Counted from the stretch's first letter, positions 1 through 9,317 are shown. The stretch is DNA of 64,000 nucleotides from Marinicellulosiphila megalodicopiae (GCF_045862395.1 NZ_AP023087.1:2790001-2854000); one strand, 5' to 3'. Notes: generated by a model from the letters alone, not told the origin. A program made the numbers and translations.

Positions 1-472
1 AACCGATGATGAGTTATATTTATTAAGTAATGATGCCGGTTACGGTTTTGTTGTAAAAATAAGTGATTTAATCAGTAAAAATAAATCGGGTAAAGCCACC
101 ATCAATTTGCCAACTAATGCAAATATTTTAACTCCAAGCAAAGTTAAACAACTTGAAACAGATTTAATTGCAGCGGTCACAAACGAAGGAAGGTTACTTG
201 TTTTCCCTGTACGTGACTTACCAATATTAGGCAAAGGTAAAGGCAACAAGATCATCAACATTCCATCTGCAAGGGCGCTTAACCACGAAGAGTTTATGGT
301 CAGCTCAATTGTGATTGGCGTGGATGATCAACTGGTTTTATTAGCAGGTAAACGTAAGCTGAAACTAAAAGGTGCGGATTTAGAGCATTACTTTGGTGAA
401 CGTGGCAGACGCGGTAACAAACTGCCTCGCGGATTACAAAAAGTCGATGGCATGGTGATTGATGAAAAATAA
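1..472 (+). CDS. parC: DNA topoisomerase IV subunit A, C-terminal part (5' end outside window)
   Basis: This is the last ~156 codons of ParC, read in the frame that opens at base 2; the rest lies upstream of the window. ParC is the DNA-breaking subunit of topoisomerase IV, which unlinks daughter chromosomes. The visible part is the C-terminal DNA-wrapping domain: the segments GYGFV, the near-universal KGKGNKIINIPSA block, GKRKLKLKG and GERGRRGNKLPRGLQ align well with the E. coli protein as I know it. A Rho-independent terminator follows 28 bases after the stop, so parC appears to end its transcription unit. Confidence 0.96.
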   Translation, partial: TDDELYLLSNDAGYGFVVKISDLISKNKSGKATINLPTNANILTPSKVKQLETDLIAAVTNEGRLLVFPVRDLPILGKGKGNKIINIPSARALNHEEFMVSSIVIGVDDQLVLLAGKRKLKLKGADLEHYFGERGRRGNKLPRGLQKVDGMVIDEK

Positions 473-500
473 TTGCATTGTTTAATATGATTGAATTAAT

Positions 501-535
501 AACCACGACTTAATTTCTAGGTTGTGGTTTTTTTT
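501..535 (+). terminator. Rho-independent terminator of parC
   Basis: Stem AACCACGAC / GTTGTGGTT (one G-U pair) with an 11-base loop, followed by a run of eight or more T. Confidence 0.85.
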
Positions 536-611
536 GGCTTTGATTTAGCTTTGCTTTTTAAGTGGTTAATAATCGTGTTTAGTAATTTTGATATTAATCG
601 ATTTTCAAAAT

Positions 612-628
612 AAATCCCGAACCTACAA
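612..628. repeat. Dispersed repeat, partial copy (AATCCCGAACCTACAAA)
   Basis: The 17 bases AATCCCGAACCTACAAA recur exactly at 30855-30871, where they form one arm of a hairpin. Here only the right arm is present. Confidence 0.6.
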
Positions 629-639
629 ATCACACCCAT

Positions 640-666
640 AAAAATGCCCAGCTAAACTGGGCATTG
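640..666 (-). terminator. Terminator of the TIGR03545/03546 operon
   Basis: Perfect 9-bp stem AATGCCCAG / CTGGGCATT with a 5-base loop; read on the minus strand it is followed by a short T run. It lies 24 bases past the stop of the 691-2787 gene. Confidence 0.85.
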
Positions 667-690
667 TTTAAACAAGATTAACTTTAAAAA

Positions 691-2787
691 TTAGAAGAAT
701 TTCTTAAGTTTATCCGCTGCTTCTTTTTTAGCTTTATCTTCCGCCGCTTTTTTCTCAGCATCAGCTATCGCTTGTAAACGTTTTTTCTCAGCTTCTGCTT
801 CGGCTTTTAACTTATCAGTTTCTGCCTGAATACGTTTTTTCTCGGCTTCGGCTTCATCCAATAAACGTTGTTTTTCAGCTTCGGCCTCTGCTTTTACTTT
901 ATCCGCCTGTGCTTGAATACGTTGTTTTTCAGCTTCCGCTTCGGCTTTAAGCTTGTCAGCTTTCTCTTGAGCTAACGCTTCAAGGCGTTTTTTCTCAGCT
1001 TCTAACTCTGCTTTTTTAGCATCTAATAAGGCTTTTGCTTCATCTTCTAAAGAAGACAATTTATCTTTGCCTTTTTGCTCGGCTTCATCAAGCTTAGTTT
1101 GCACTTCTTCGTTAAACTGATCTTGTTTACGCTCAAACTCTTTTTCTTGATCTTTTAACTTAGATTGAAGCTCAACGGCAGGTTGTTTAATTTCATTAAT
1201 TTTTTCAGTCACGGCTAATTGAATTTTATTAGTTACTTCATCTTTCTTTTGATTAATTAATAATTTAATTTGCTCGCCCACTTTACCATCTAAATCAGAT
1301 GACACTTCAATTTTTAAGTCTTTCAATTTACCTGAAATCTTAATTTGAATATCAAAGTTTTGAATATTGCCTAAAGCTGAGCGTAATTGTGTCGCCATGG
1401 TGCCATCGCCTAACACTTCAAAGGATGTTTGATCAAAACCCCATTTAATTGAACCGTCTAATACACCTTTAGTTAATACAAGTTTACCTTTAATGCTGCC
1501 TTTTGATGGAGACAGGTTAAGCGCCATGCTGTCTTGTTTAAATAATTGACGACCATCAAATTCAATACCTGAAATATCTAATTCTAAAAAATCGTGGTTT
1601 TTATCAATTCGATCGGAATAACCCTTCACTACAAACTTTTCATTTTTAGACAATACCGTTTTAGATAATGAAAACGGTGTGATTTTATTCATGGCCGTTT
1701 GATCATTAGTAATGTGGTTCGCTTTTAATTCGTAAGCCTGTCCTTTTAATTCTAATTGCATTAATAAATTAGCTAATAAAAACTCAGGTAATGGCTGGTC
1801 TGATTTAAAGTCTACATAACGACCTAATAGTCTTTGTTTCTCTGCTTCTTTTTCAGCGTCGTCTGATCCACCTAAATAAGGAGAAATTTTGTCATACCAA
1901 ACAATCGCTTGATCTAAATACCCACTGTATTGATCGCCAAATAAACTTTGGGTTAAATTAACCAGCCCGCCAGAATCTAAGCTGTATTTTTCTTTTAGGC
2001 CGTTTAAGTCATCAACAGACTGTTGTTTTAAATCGGCTAACCCCTGTTTGATTTCTGCTTGGCTATTTTCAATTAACTTACGTTGATCAATGAATGCTTT
2101 TTTATATAAACCTGCTTGTAAGCTGATGTCTTTTAATTCATTAGCTTGGGTTTTTAATTTATCTAATGAGTCAATTTTAGTATTTAACACCAGATCTAAA
2201 CGTTTGGATAATGTTTCAATTTGTTTGTCAGTCGGTAAGTTTTTAAAACCTTCATCCACTTGTTTTATGCGATCTTTAATTAATTGTTCTAGTGCTTTTG
2301 CTTGCTCAATACTTTTGATGTCTTCATTGGCCAAAATTTCACTGGCACTTGGCAAATTAGATTTCACTTTATCAATTGCGCTTGGGCCTGTGTCTTCTTC
2401 AGTGTCTTTCTTTTCAATTTTAATGGCTTTAGCGGGTTTGCTACGAATTTGATTTAAAGCTGCACCACTGACTTCAATAGTGTCGATGATGGTTTTGCCT
2501 TGAAACCATTTTAACCAATCTACTTTAATAGATGCGCTTTGAAATTGGATGGCGTTTTCAGTCAGTTTGTCGGGATTGGCAATTTCTAATTGTTCGATAT
2601 TTAAAGCAAACGGAGAGAATTGAATATCAACTTTGTCGATATCCACTTGAGCGCCAGCGGCACTTTGTAACGAGGATTCTAATCCTGATTTAACAGCAGA
2701 ATCTGCAAAGAAATACCCGCCTGCAAATACAGCGGCGCTGATCACAACAAACGCAATAAAACCGGGTAAACGAAATATTTTTAACAT
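691..2787 (-). CDS. TIGR03545 family protein, AsmA-like N-terminus and long coiled-coil tail
   Basis: A 698-residue protein of unknown function. One membrane segment (about residues 9-29) is followed by a region that looks AsmA-like (VDIDKVDIQFSPFALNIEQ), a helical middle part, a second beta-rich stretch with AsmA-like patterning (LDISGIEFDGRQLF), and from about residue 500 a charged coiled coil built of repeated KAEAEAEKKR-type units. From memory, TIGR03545 proteins are usually encoded next to a TIGR03546 protein, as here (10-base gap). Start chosen by the AAGGAA site 8 bases upstream. The fold suggests an inner-membrane protein reaching across the periplasm; that role is inference. Confidence 0.8.
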   Translation of the reverse strand: MLKIFRLPGFIAFVVISAAVFAGGYFFADSAVKSGLESSLQSAAGAQVDIDKVDIQFSPFALNIEQLEIANPDKLTENAIQFQSASIKVDWLKWFQGKTIIDTIEVSGAALNQIRSKPAKAIKIEKKDTEEDTGPSAIDKVKSNLPSASEILANEDIKSIEQAKALEQLIKDRIKQVDEGFKNLPTDKQIETLSKRLDLVLNTKIDSLDKLKTQANELKDISLQAGLYKKAFIDQRKLIENSQAEIKQGLADLKQQSVDDLNGLKEKYSLDSGGLVNLTQSLFGDQYSGYLDQAIVWYDKISPYLGGSDDAEKEAEKQRLLGRYVDFKSDQPLPEFLLANLLMQLELKGQAYELKANHITNDQTAMNKITPFSLSKTVLSKNEKFVVKGYSDRIDKNHDFLELDISGIEFDGRQLFKQDSMALNLSPSKGSIKGKLVLTKGVLDGSIKWGFDQTSFEVLGDGTMATQLRSALGNIQNFDIQIKISGKLKDLKIEVSSDLDGKVGEQIKLLINQKKDEVTNKIQLAVTEKINEIKQPAVELQSKLKDQEKEFERKQDQFNEEVQTKLDEAEQKGKDKLSSLEDEAKALLDAKKAELEAEKKRLEALAQEKADKLKAEAEAEKQRIQAQADKVKAEAEAEKQRLLDEAEAEKKRIQAETDKLKAEAEAEKKRLQAIADAEKKAAEDKAKKEAADKLKKFF

Positions 2788-2797
2788 GTCTTGTTCC

Positions 2798-3295
2798 TTA
2801 CCTTATTAACCAGTTTAATTTATTGCTGGCCTTTAATAATTGTACGATGTGTAATTTGTTAATACGCGTTAATAAATGAACGCGATAACGAACAATCAAT
2901 ATTTTTGAAATAAACAACACAGGCACAAAACACACAAAACTGACCACCATAGCACCCATCACTAATGTATGGTTAAAATGGAATAATCGTAAAAAATCTG
3001 AATTAAACGCAGAATCAAACATTCCGGTTAATGAGGCTTGCATTAATACTGACTCACCCACTTTAATTAATAATGGATCAATACTGAATGCTAATGTTTT
3101 AAAAAACGCACAACCTAATAAAAACATAGCCAGATTTATTCGAAAACTTAACAAACAAAACAGCACTATTATTGATAAAAAAGTGAAAAATGGTAGAAAC
3201 GAAAATACCATGGCAAAACTCACTGCAAAGGCAAGTTGGTACGGATTAGAGTCATTACTGATTGATTTCAGTAAAGATGCGATCATTTTAAGCAT
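2798..3295 (-). CDS. TIGR03546 family integral membrane protein
   Basis: A 165-residue hydrophobic protein with about three to four membrane segments (roughly residues 20-58, 60-75 and 108-135). It matches my memory of TIGR03546, the partner family of TIGR03545, and is the first gene of this two-gene operon. A strong AGGGGG Shine-Dalgarno lies just before the ATG. No catalytic motif is visible. A membrane anchor or channel partner for the TIGR03545 protein is a guess from adjacency. Confidence 0.75.
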   Translation of the reverse strand: MLKMIASLLKSISNDSNPYQLAFAVSFAMVFSFLPFFTFLSIIVLFCLLSFRINLAMFLLGCAFFKTLAFSIDPLLIKVGESVLMQASLTGMFDSAFNSDFLRLFHFNHTLVMGAMVVSFVCFVPVLFISKILIVRYRVHLLTRINKLHIVQLLKASNKLNWLIR

Positions 3296-3372
3296 AAAGC
3301 CCCCTTAAATGTTTTGACAAAGGATACTGTAATAGAATATTTTCACAACTTAATTTTAATGATCCAGCCCTT

Positions 3373-4323
3373 ATGAAACCAATACTCATTATCAATTTAG
3401 GCGGCACGATTTGCATGTCACCTTCTGCATCGGGACTAGTCCCTGATCAATCCGTATTACCTAGGTTTCTAGATGAATATCATTCCAAAGTAGAATATGA
3501 GTTTGAGCAACCATTTGAGCTAATAGATTCAAGCCAAGCAAGTTATAAACAATGGTTTGAAGTCGCATCATATATTCAATCTAAAATTAATGATCATCCA
3601 GAGAAATACTGTGGTGTATTAATTACCCATGGCACAGACACCATGGCGTATTTTGCAAGTGCTCTGCGTTTTTATTTCAAAATGCTTTCAGTACCTATGA
3701 TTGTCACTGGTTCTCAAATTCCTCTGACTCAAACAAACTCCGATGCGATCCAGAACATTAATTTTTCCCTTAAGTCGTTACAGCAAGATACTATTAAGAA
3801 AATGGGCGTTGCTTTAGCGTTTAATAATCAATTATTAATGGCTGAAAAAGTAAGCAAAGTGGACACATTATCTTTAAATGGATTCACGCAAAATACACAT
3901 CACGAAATAAGCTTGAATACACAGTTAGACTTAAACTGTGTATTACGAGAGTTTAACGAAGTAGACATTCAATTAATTTGGATTCATCCTGGATTAACAA
4001 AAAACACCTTCCCTAAAGTAAATACTAACACTGTTTATATTTTAAAAAGTTACGGCTCAGGCACGCTACCCAAAAGCCATTATTTGATCGATTTTTTAGA
4101 ATCGGCTCAGAAACACAAAGCAAGCGTGATCAATCACTCTCAATGTTTTTATGCAAATGTGGACATGGATATTTACGAGGCGGGAAATTGGCTTAAAGAA
4201 TTTGGGGTGATTGGGACTAAAAACATGTCCCTAGAGGCGTTAATTGCAAAAATTCAATGTCTAGATGTTAACAACTCTTTTGAAAAAGAATTATTAACAC
4301 CTTTGCATTATGAACTGGCTTAG
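3373..4323 (+). CDS. ansA: L-asparaginase, type I (cytoplasmic)
   Basis: A 316-residue asparaginase hydrolysing L-asparagine to aspartate and ammonia. Both catalytic signatures are present: the N-terminal GGTI loop (INLGGTICMS, with the nucleophilic Thr) and the HGTDTMAYFASAL block with the second Thr and Asp. GSQIPLTQTNSDA and a conserved C-terminal NHSQC segment also fit. No signal peptide is visible, which points to the type I cytoplasmic form. It is a single gene, transcribed away from the TIGR03546 gene and overlapping the stop of mtiP tail to tail by 4 bases. A TTGACA box sits at 3314-3319 but its -10 partner is unclear. Confidence 0.9.
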   Translation: MKPILIINLGGTICMSPSASGLVPDQSVLPRFLDEYHSKVEYEFEQPFELIDSSQASYKQWFEVASYIQSKINDHPEKYCGVLITHGTDTMAYFASALRFYFKMLSVPMIVTGSQIPLTQTNSDAIQNINFSLKSLQQDTIKKMGVALAFNNQLLMAEKVSKVDTLSLNGFTQNTHHEISLNTQLDLNCVLREFNEVDIQLIWIHPGLTKNTFPKVNTNTVYILKSYGSGTLPKSHYLIDFLESAQKHKASVINHSQCFYANVDMDIYEAGNWLKEFGVIGTKNMSLEALIAKIQCLDVNNSFEKELLTPLHYELA

Positions 4324-5063
4324 TCTTGATAAAAGGCAATAGCGGTTTGCTCTAATATGCCACAGACCGTTTGCATGCCGTCGTTAAGTACTTGATAGAT
4401 TTGCTCCATGGTAATTAATTCAGCGGACTTTCCAGCAGCTGGATTCACAATTAAAGAAAGACAGGCATAGTTAAGATCAATTTCTCGAGCAAGTGCTGCC
4501 TCTGGCATACCTGTCATACCAACAATGTCACAGCCGTCTTTTTCTAGCTTGTTGATTTCAGAAATCGATTCTAAACGCGGCCCTTGAGTCGCACCATATA
4601 CTGAAAAATCTAATACATTATTTGAATGATCTAACATTAGCTGTCGTAAAGATTGCGTATACGGATACGTAAAATCAATGTGCTTTAATGGATATGTCTC
4701 ATCAGTACCATCAAAAAACGTATGTTCGCGCCCATAGGTATAATCAATAATTTGATCAGGTACGCATAACACACCTGCTTGCATTTTTTTTGTAATGCCA
4801 CCTACTGCATTTACCGCAATAATATCTGTGACATTCAATTGTTTTAACGCCCAAATATTTGCACGATAATTCACTTTATGTGGCGCTAATTTATGGGGAT
4901 GCCCATGTCTGGCTAAAAAGACAATATCGTTATTTTGTAATTTTCCTGTTTGAACATGAGCGATACCAAACGGTGTGTCTACTTGCTCAGATTGAACATT
5001 GGTTAATTGATTAAGCTGGGTTAATCCTGTGCCACCGATAATGGCTAGTTTTTTAGTACTCAT
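4320..5063 (-). CDS. mtiP: S-methyl-5'-thioinosine phosphorylase
   Basis: A 247-residue phosphorylase of the PNP/MTAP family. GGTGLTQL (phosphate binding), FLARHGHPHKLAPHKVNYRAN, NAVGGI and GMTGMPEAALARE match Pseudomonas aeruginosa MtiP closely as I recall it. That enzyme cleaves methylthioinosine, made by deamination of methylthioadenosine, so the gene points to the deaminase route of MTA salvage. Last gene of the kdsB-phosphatase-murB-mtiP operon, 17 bases after murB. A plain methylthioadenosine phosphorylase is the less likely alternative. Confidence 0.85.
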   Translation of the reverse strand: MSTKKLAIIGGTGLTQLNQLTNVQSEQVDTPFGIAHVQTGKLQNNDIVFLARHGHPHKLAPHKVNYRANIWALKQLNVTDIIAVNAVGGITKKMQAGVLCVPDQIIDYTYGREHTFFDGTDETYPLKHIDFTYPYTQSLRQLMLDHSNNVLDFSVYGATQGPRLESISEINKLEKDGCDIVGMTGMPEAALAREIDLNYACLSLIVNPAAGKSAELITMEQIYQVLNDGMQTVCGILEQTAIAFYQD

Positions 5064-5080
5064 CTTTTTTACTCTTAATG

Positions 5081-6100
5081 TTAACCCAGTAATTGAGGTT
5101 CAATTTCTAAATCGATATCAAAGTGCGCTTTTACACTTTGTTTTATTTCCAATGCTTTTTCTAAAATGTTATCTCTTGGTTTTTTTTGTGTGTTAATCAA
5201 CACCAAGGCCTGATTATGATAACAACCCACACCCGCTGAATTAATTTTTCCTTTAAATCCTAATTGATCAATTAACCAACCTGCTGGTATTTTTATTTGA
5301 TCTTCAAAATAGAAAAACACAATTTCAGGATGTTTGGTTTGAATTTGGATAAATTCATTTTTTGAAATAATAGGGTTTTTAAAAAAACTGCCTGCATTTG
5401 GGGTTTGCTCAGGTTTTGGTAATTTTGACCAGCGTACTTCACCTATTTGCTCGATCCACTGTTGTGGTGACCCAATCGTTTTAGGTAAGCCTGCGTAACT
5501 TTGATCGGGTTTAAATTCACCGCTTAATTTAAAGGCGACACTCACAATGATCACATCTTTTAACGTTCCTTTTTTAAAGATACTGTCTCGATACCTAAAT
5601 TCACAGTCAGCTGCTTGAATTTTAAAAATTTCACTATTACTTGGGTCAAAATATTCAACATATTCAATTAATTGTGACACCTCAACCCCATACGCGCCTA
5701 TATTTTGTACAGGAGACGCGCCAACACTGCCAGGAATAAAACTTAAATTTTCTAATCCGTGTAAGTGTTGTTTACTTAATTCTACAACGGTTTTGTGCCA
5801 GTTTTCACCTGATTGCACCACAACAAGACTATGGGTTTCATCTATTTTTGAAACTTGGATACCTTTAAGTTTAATATTTAGCACCAACCCATTTATTTGG
5901 CTGGCTAATAATAAATTACTGCCCTCGCCAATCACAAACCTTGCTAGTTTTTCTTGTCGCGCCCATTGTATTGCTTGAGTCAATTGATCCAGACGTGTGA
6001 TTGATGCAAAAAATGTTGCAGTACTTGGGCACGCCATTGTACTTAAATTTTGCAGATCAAAATTTTGCTGAATAAAACTCGGCATGTGTATATCAGTCAT
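5081..6100 (-). CDS. murB: UDP-N-acetylenolpyruvoylglucosamine reductase
   Basis: MurB reduces UDP-GlcNAc-enolpyruvate to UDP-MurNAc with NADPH and FAD, the second step of peptidoglycan precursor synthesis. FAD-binding motifs GEGSNLLLA and IPGSVGASPVQNIGAYG, the substrate loop YRDSIFK and the catalytic Ser in NAGSFFKNP (residue 238) are present, and it ends in an EIEPQLLG type tail. The start chosen is the ATG at 6100 (339 residues), which overlaps the phosphatase stop by 8 bases (ATGACTGA); a longer frame to 6151 would add 17 residues not expected in the family. Length agrees with the E. coli enzyme (~342). Confidence 0.93.
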   Translation of the reverse strand: MTDIHMPSFIQQNFDLQNLSTMACPSTATFFASITRLDQLTQAIQWARQEKLARFVIGEGSNLLLASQINGLVLNIKLKGIQVSKIDETHSLVVVQSGENWHKTVVELSKQHLHGLENLSFIPGSVGASPVQNIGAYGVEVSQLIEYVEYFDPSNSEIFKIQAADCEFRYRDSIFKKGTLKDVIIVSVAFKLSGEFKPDQSYAGLPKTIGSPQQWIEQIGEVRWSKLPKPEQTPNAGSFFKNPIISKNEFIQIQTKHPEIVFFYFEDQIKIPAGWLIDQLGFKGKINSAGVGCYHNQALVLINTQKKPRDNILEKALEIKQSVKAHFDIDLEIEPQLLG

Positions 6101-6566
6101 TTTGTTTTTCAAATCCCATTTGCTTAATCCAATATAACGTTGCTTGTTCACATAAATCTAAAACCGTTTCAAATCCATCTGATTGCCCATAATAAGGATC
6201 GGGCATTTCGTTTGTGTCACAATCAACGGGTTGCAAAAATAAATGCAGCTTTGCCTTTGCCCCTTCAGGTTGAATCGACTTTAATTCATTATAGTTTTGT
6301 TGATCCATGGCAAAAATTAGATCAAATTCATAAAAATCATCACTAATTGCCTGTCTTGCTCGTAAATTCGACAGGTCGATATTTCTTTTTTTGGCAGCAC
6401 TTATTGAGCGTTTGTCCGGTGCTTTACCAATATGATAAGCCGCGGTTCCTGCGCTGTCGCAGTCAATAGGTAATCGGTTTTGTTTGATGGTTTTTTCAAA
6501 CACACCCTGGGCTGTTGGCGAGCGACATATATTACCAAGACAGACAAATAATACTTTTTTATTCAT
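6093..6566 (-). CDS. Low-molecular-weight protein-tyrosine phosphatase
   Basis: A 157-residue LMW-PTP. The P-loop CLGNICRS (Cys9, Arg15) lies at the extreme N-terminus and the general acid is the Asp of DPYYG, both as in Wzb/YfkJ-type enzymes. Placement between kdsB and murB matches an arrangement I know from Pseudomonas. The start taken is the ATG one base after the kdsB stop; a start 18 bases further upstream, overlapping kdsB, is possible. No capsule kinase is nearby, so the substrate is unknown. Confidence 0.9.
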   Translation of the reverse strand: MNKKVLFVCLGNICRSPTAQGVFEKTIKQNRLPIDCDSAGTAAYHIGKAPDKRSISAAKKRNIDLSNLRARQAISDDFYEFDLIFAMDQQNYNELKSIQPEGAKAKLHLFLQPVDCDTNEMPDPYYGQSDGFETVLDLCEQATLYWIKQMGFEKQND

Positions 6567-6567
6567 A

Positions 6568-7332
6568 TTAATCGCCTTTTTCATTTTTTAAATAATCTAA
6601 CGCCCATTTAACATCATCAGGAGTATCAATACCCGGCATGGATGCTTTTTTGGCAAGATCAATAGCGATACCGATTTGGTTGTCTAAAAATCGTAGCTGC
6701 TCTAAGCTTTCTGTTTTTTCATGGTTTGATTGATTAAAACTAACAAAAAGATCCAGCGCTTGTTTACGATATGCATAAATACCAATGTGGCGTTTTGCGC
6801 CCATCGCAGGCAATGATTGCACCCCATTTAAAAAAGCATCTCGATCAAAAGGAATACAAGCACGAGAAAAATATTGCGCTTGATTATGTTCACACACGAC
6901 TTTTACAACATTTGGATTTAAAAAATCTTCTAATTTGACAATATTTTCATACAAAGTTGCCATGCCGCACTCGGGTAAATTTTGTAATAGTTGTGCCACC
7001 TGAGAAATATTTTCTTTTGCAATAAAAGGCTCATCGCCCTGCACATTCACTAAAATATGATTGTCATCCAAACCTATTAATTGCGCACATTCTTGCAAAC
7101 GATCGGTACCACTTACATGCTGGTCACTTGTCATAATCACATGATCACAAAACCCAGTAGCATGATCAAAAATTCGCTGATCGTCAGTTGCAATAACCAC
7201 TTGCAACGCACCAACTTGTTTGCATTGAGTATAAACACGCTCAAGCATGGTTTTGCCATTTAATAAAACAAGTGGCTTTCCAGGAAATCGGGTGGATGCG
7301 TAACGAGCAGGGATAACAATTGAGAAATTCAT
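6568..7332 (-). CDS. kdsB: 3-deoxy-manno-octulosonate cytidylyltransferase (CMP-Kdo synthetase)
   Basis: KdsB activates Kdo with CTP for inner-core LPS assembly in the cytoplasm. The nucleotide-binding IPARYASTRFPGKPL segment, ATDD, VQGDEPF and FLDNQIGIAI are typical. 254 residues, close to the E. coli length. The ATG at 7332 was preferred over a GTG nine bases upstream because MNFSIVIPARY is the usual N-terminus. First gene of the four-gene operon ending with mtiP; a terminator for the upstream tpx gene separates them. Confidence 0.95.
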   Translation of the reverse strand: MNFSIVIPARYASTRFPGKPLVLLNGKTMLERVYTQCKQVGALQVVIATDDQRIFDHATGFCDHVIMTSDQHVSGTDRLQECAQLIGLDDNHILVNVQGDEPFIAKENISQVAQLLQNLPECGMATLYENIVKLEDFLNPNVVKVVCEHNQAQYFSRACIPFDRDAFLNGVQSLPAMGAKRHIGIYAYRKQALDLFVSFNQSNHEKTESLEQLRFLDNQIGIAIDLAKKASMPGIDTPDDVKWALDYLKNEKGD

Positions 7333-7420
7333 GATAAACACAACAATAAAAAGAATTTCAGCATTTTATCAGGGAAACACAGAGAAACAAACTAGACGAA
7401 TTTTTTAAATCAACAGAAAC

Positions 7421-7449
7421 AAAAAAGGCTGCAAATGCAGCCTTTTTTT
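7421..7449 (-). terminator. Terminator downstream of tpx
   Basis: Near-perfect hairpin AAAAAAGGCTGC-AAAT-GCAGCCTTTTTT, symmetric but placed to end tpx transcription before kdsB. Confidence 0.9.
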
Positions 7450-7467
7450 ATTAATAATTAAATATAA

Positions 7468-7968
7468 TTATTTTAATGAAGCTAATGCCGCTTCGTAATT
7501 TGGCTCTTCTGTGATTTCGCCCACTAATTCAGCGTGAACAATTTTAGAATCTTTATCTAAAACAACAACAGCACGAGCACTGATATTTGCTAAAGCGCCT
7601 TCAGCGATTTTAACACCAAATGCTTCAAGCACTTCGTTGTTACGAAAAGTTGAACCTGTTTTAACTGCTTCAATGCCTTCAGCTGCACAAAAACGACCTG
7701 CTGCGAAAGGTAAATCTTGTGAAATACCAATAATCACAGTGTCAGCAACGCTTGCTGCTGCTTCGTTAAATTTACGCATACCCATTGCACAAACACCAGT
7801 ATCAACACTTGGGAAAAAACTTAATACCACGTTTTTACCCACTAATGATGCTTTAGTGATATCAGCTAAATCGCCGCCTACCACTGTAAAATCTGGAGAT
7901 GTTTGACCAACTTGAACAAACTGACCGGTTAATTGAACTGGAGCTTGCTGGAATGTAACTGTAGACAT
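7468..7968 (-). CDS. tpx: Thiol peroxidase
   Basis: A 166-residue atypical 2-Cys peroxiredoxin that reduces hydroperoxides using thioredoxin. Peroxidatic Cys60 (FPSVDTGVC) and resolving Cys94 (RFC) fall at the same positions as in E. coli Tpx. No signal peptide was recognised, although the family can work in either compartment. Single-gene unit with its own terminator. Confidence 0.95.
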   Translation of the reverse strand: MSTVTFQQAPVQLTGQFVQVGQTSPDFTVVGGDLADITKASLVGKNVVLSFFPSVDTGVCAMGMRKFNEAAASVADTVIIGISQDLPFAAGRFCAAEGIEAVKTGSTFRNNEVLEAFGVKIAEGALANISARAVVVLDKDSKIVHAELVGEITEEPNYEAALASLK

Positions 7969-8024
7969 AAGTGTCGCCTTATTTATTAATGTTTTTTGCG
8001 GAAAATAGCAAATTGAATTACTAC

Positions 8025-9317
8025 CTATTTATTGGTAGCGATTATACTTAAATACTCTAACCATTCAATTGCTTGATTTTTTGATTTTTCAAATTTTGTT
8101 GCCTGTTCGTAGGCAGTCATCGCTTTTAAAGTATTATCCAATTGCACGTAAACATATCCAAGTAACAAATAATATTCACCAGATTGATTTTCAGTTACCT
8201 TATTCAAATTTTCAAGCGCATTTTGAAAATCGAGTTTCTCTATATATAACTGTGCAATTACTTGAGCATATTTAGGATTTTTCAAAACATTAAACGCTTT
8301 TTTATAAGACGCAATGGCTTGTTCAAACTCTAATGCTTCATTCCAAGCTCTCGCAAGTAATTCATAATCTTGTTCTAATAACGTTTTTGAATCAGATTGC
8401 TTATAAAACTGATCCAGTACTTTTGCAGCTTTTAATGGGTAATTCAATCGTAACAACAATTGCGCTAACAAAATCACGTCTTCTTTTTCAGTAAGCAAGG
8501 ACTGTTTATATGCCATTTCCCATGCAGACAATGCTTGTTTACTATTATCTTGCCACTCATAAATACCGGCAAGTTGACGATAGTATTGTAGTTTATCAGC
8601 AGACATAGAAATTAGCAGAGTCAATATAGCCTCGCATTTTTTAAAGTTTTCTAAATTATAATTAACACTCAACCATTGTACATACCATGATTCAATTACG
8701 GGTTCTTTATTTTTTATGGCTTGTTTTATGGCTTTTTGGTAATAGGTTTCTGCAATATTGAGTTGTTCATCCAATTGATAAAATTGAGCCAATTGCATAA
8801 TTTTCTTGCTGTCTATTTCTTTATTGGCATATTGTTGTTCACTCATCCATTTTTGAAACCATATTACGGCTTGTTTATAATTTTCAAGCTGTCCATTTAA
8901 CAGCGCAATATTTAATAAAATATTTCTCTGCTCTGCATCGGTTAACGCATTTAATTGAACGACGGTTTCAAATAACTCAATAGCCTGAAGATAGGCCTGC
9001 TGATCGTCCTTTAATAAAATGATATGAGCTGCAGTTTGTATGATTACTGCTTTTTCATATGGGGATTTCACTTGATACAATGTTCGATTTAAGCTATTCA
9101 ATGCAGCTTGATTATAACCATCATTTACCATTAATTGTGCTTCATTTAACTTTTTAACGGTTAATGGAGACAGCTGAGTGGTTTTAATTTTTGATGCTTC
9201 ATATAAAGATTCTTTAATCTCAAAATTTTGAGAGAAAGCAAAGGAGGTTAATACAAGAGTTATTAACAAGCTGATAAACAACACATTCATACCATTATTT
9301 AAATTGGACAATCTCAT
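8025..9317 (-). CDS. TPR protein of the TonB2-type system
   Basis: A 430-residue exported protein: hydrophobic leader ending at SFAFSQ (~residue 29), then repeated helix pairs of TPR type (GQLENYKQAVIWFQKW, QLDEQLNIAETYYQKA, LEFEQAIASYKKAF, VQLDNTLKAMTAYEQA). It is the last gene of the TonB operon and its ATG overlaps the tonB stop by one base (TAATG). A periplasmic TPR protein is a regular companion of TonB2/TtpC operons in Vibrio, Shewanella and relatives; its role there is not well defined. Confidence 0.8.
   Translation of the reverse strand: MRLSNLNNGMNVLFISLLITLVLTSFAFSQNFEIKESLYEASKIKTTQLSPLTVKKLNEAQLMVNDGYNQAALNSLNRTLYQVKSPYEKAVIIQTAAHIILLKDDQQAYLQAIELFETVVQLNALTDAEQRNILLNIALLNGQLENYKQAVIWFQKWMSEQQYANKEIDSKKIMQLAQFYQLDEQLNIAETYYQKAIKQAIKNKEPVIESWYVQWLSVNYNLENFKKCEAILTLLISMSADKLQYYRQLAGIYEWQDNSKQALSAWEMAYKQSLLTEKEDVILLAQLLLRLNYPLKAAKVLDQFYKQSDSKTLLEQDYELLARAWNEALEFEQAIASYKKAFNVLKNPKYAQVIAQLYIEKLDFQNALENLNKVTENQSGEYYLLLGYVYVQLDNTLKAMTAYEQATKFEKSKNQAIEWLEYLSIIATNK

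Noticed and set aside
6093..6566. Capsule kinase/phosphatase (Wzc/Wzb) system
   Set aside because: The phosphatase sits in a kdsB-murB operon and no tyrosine kinase or export genes are nearby.
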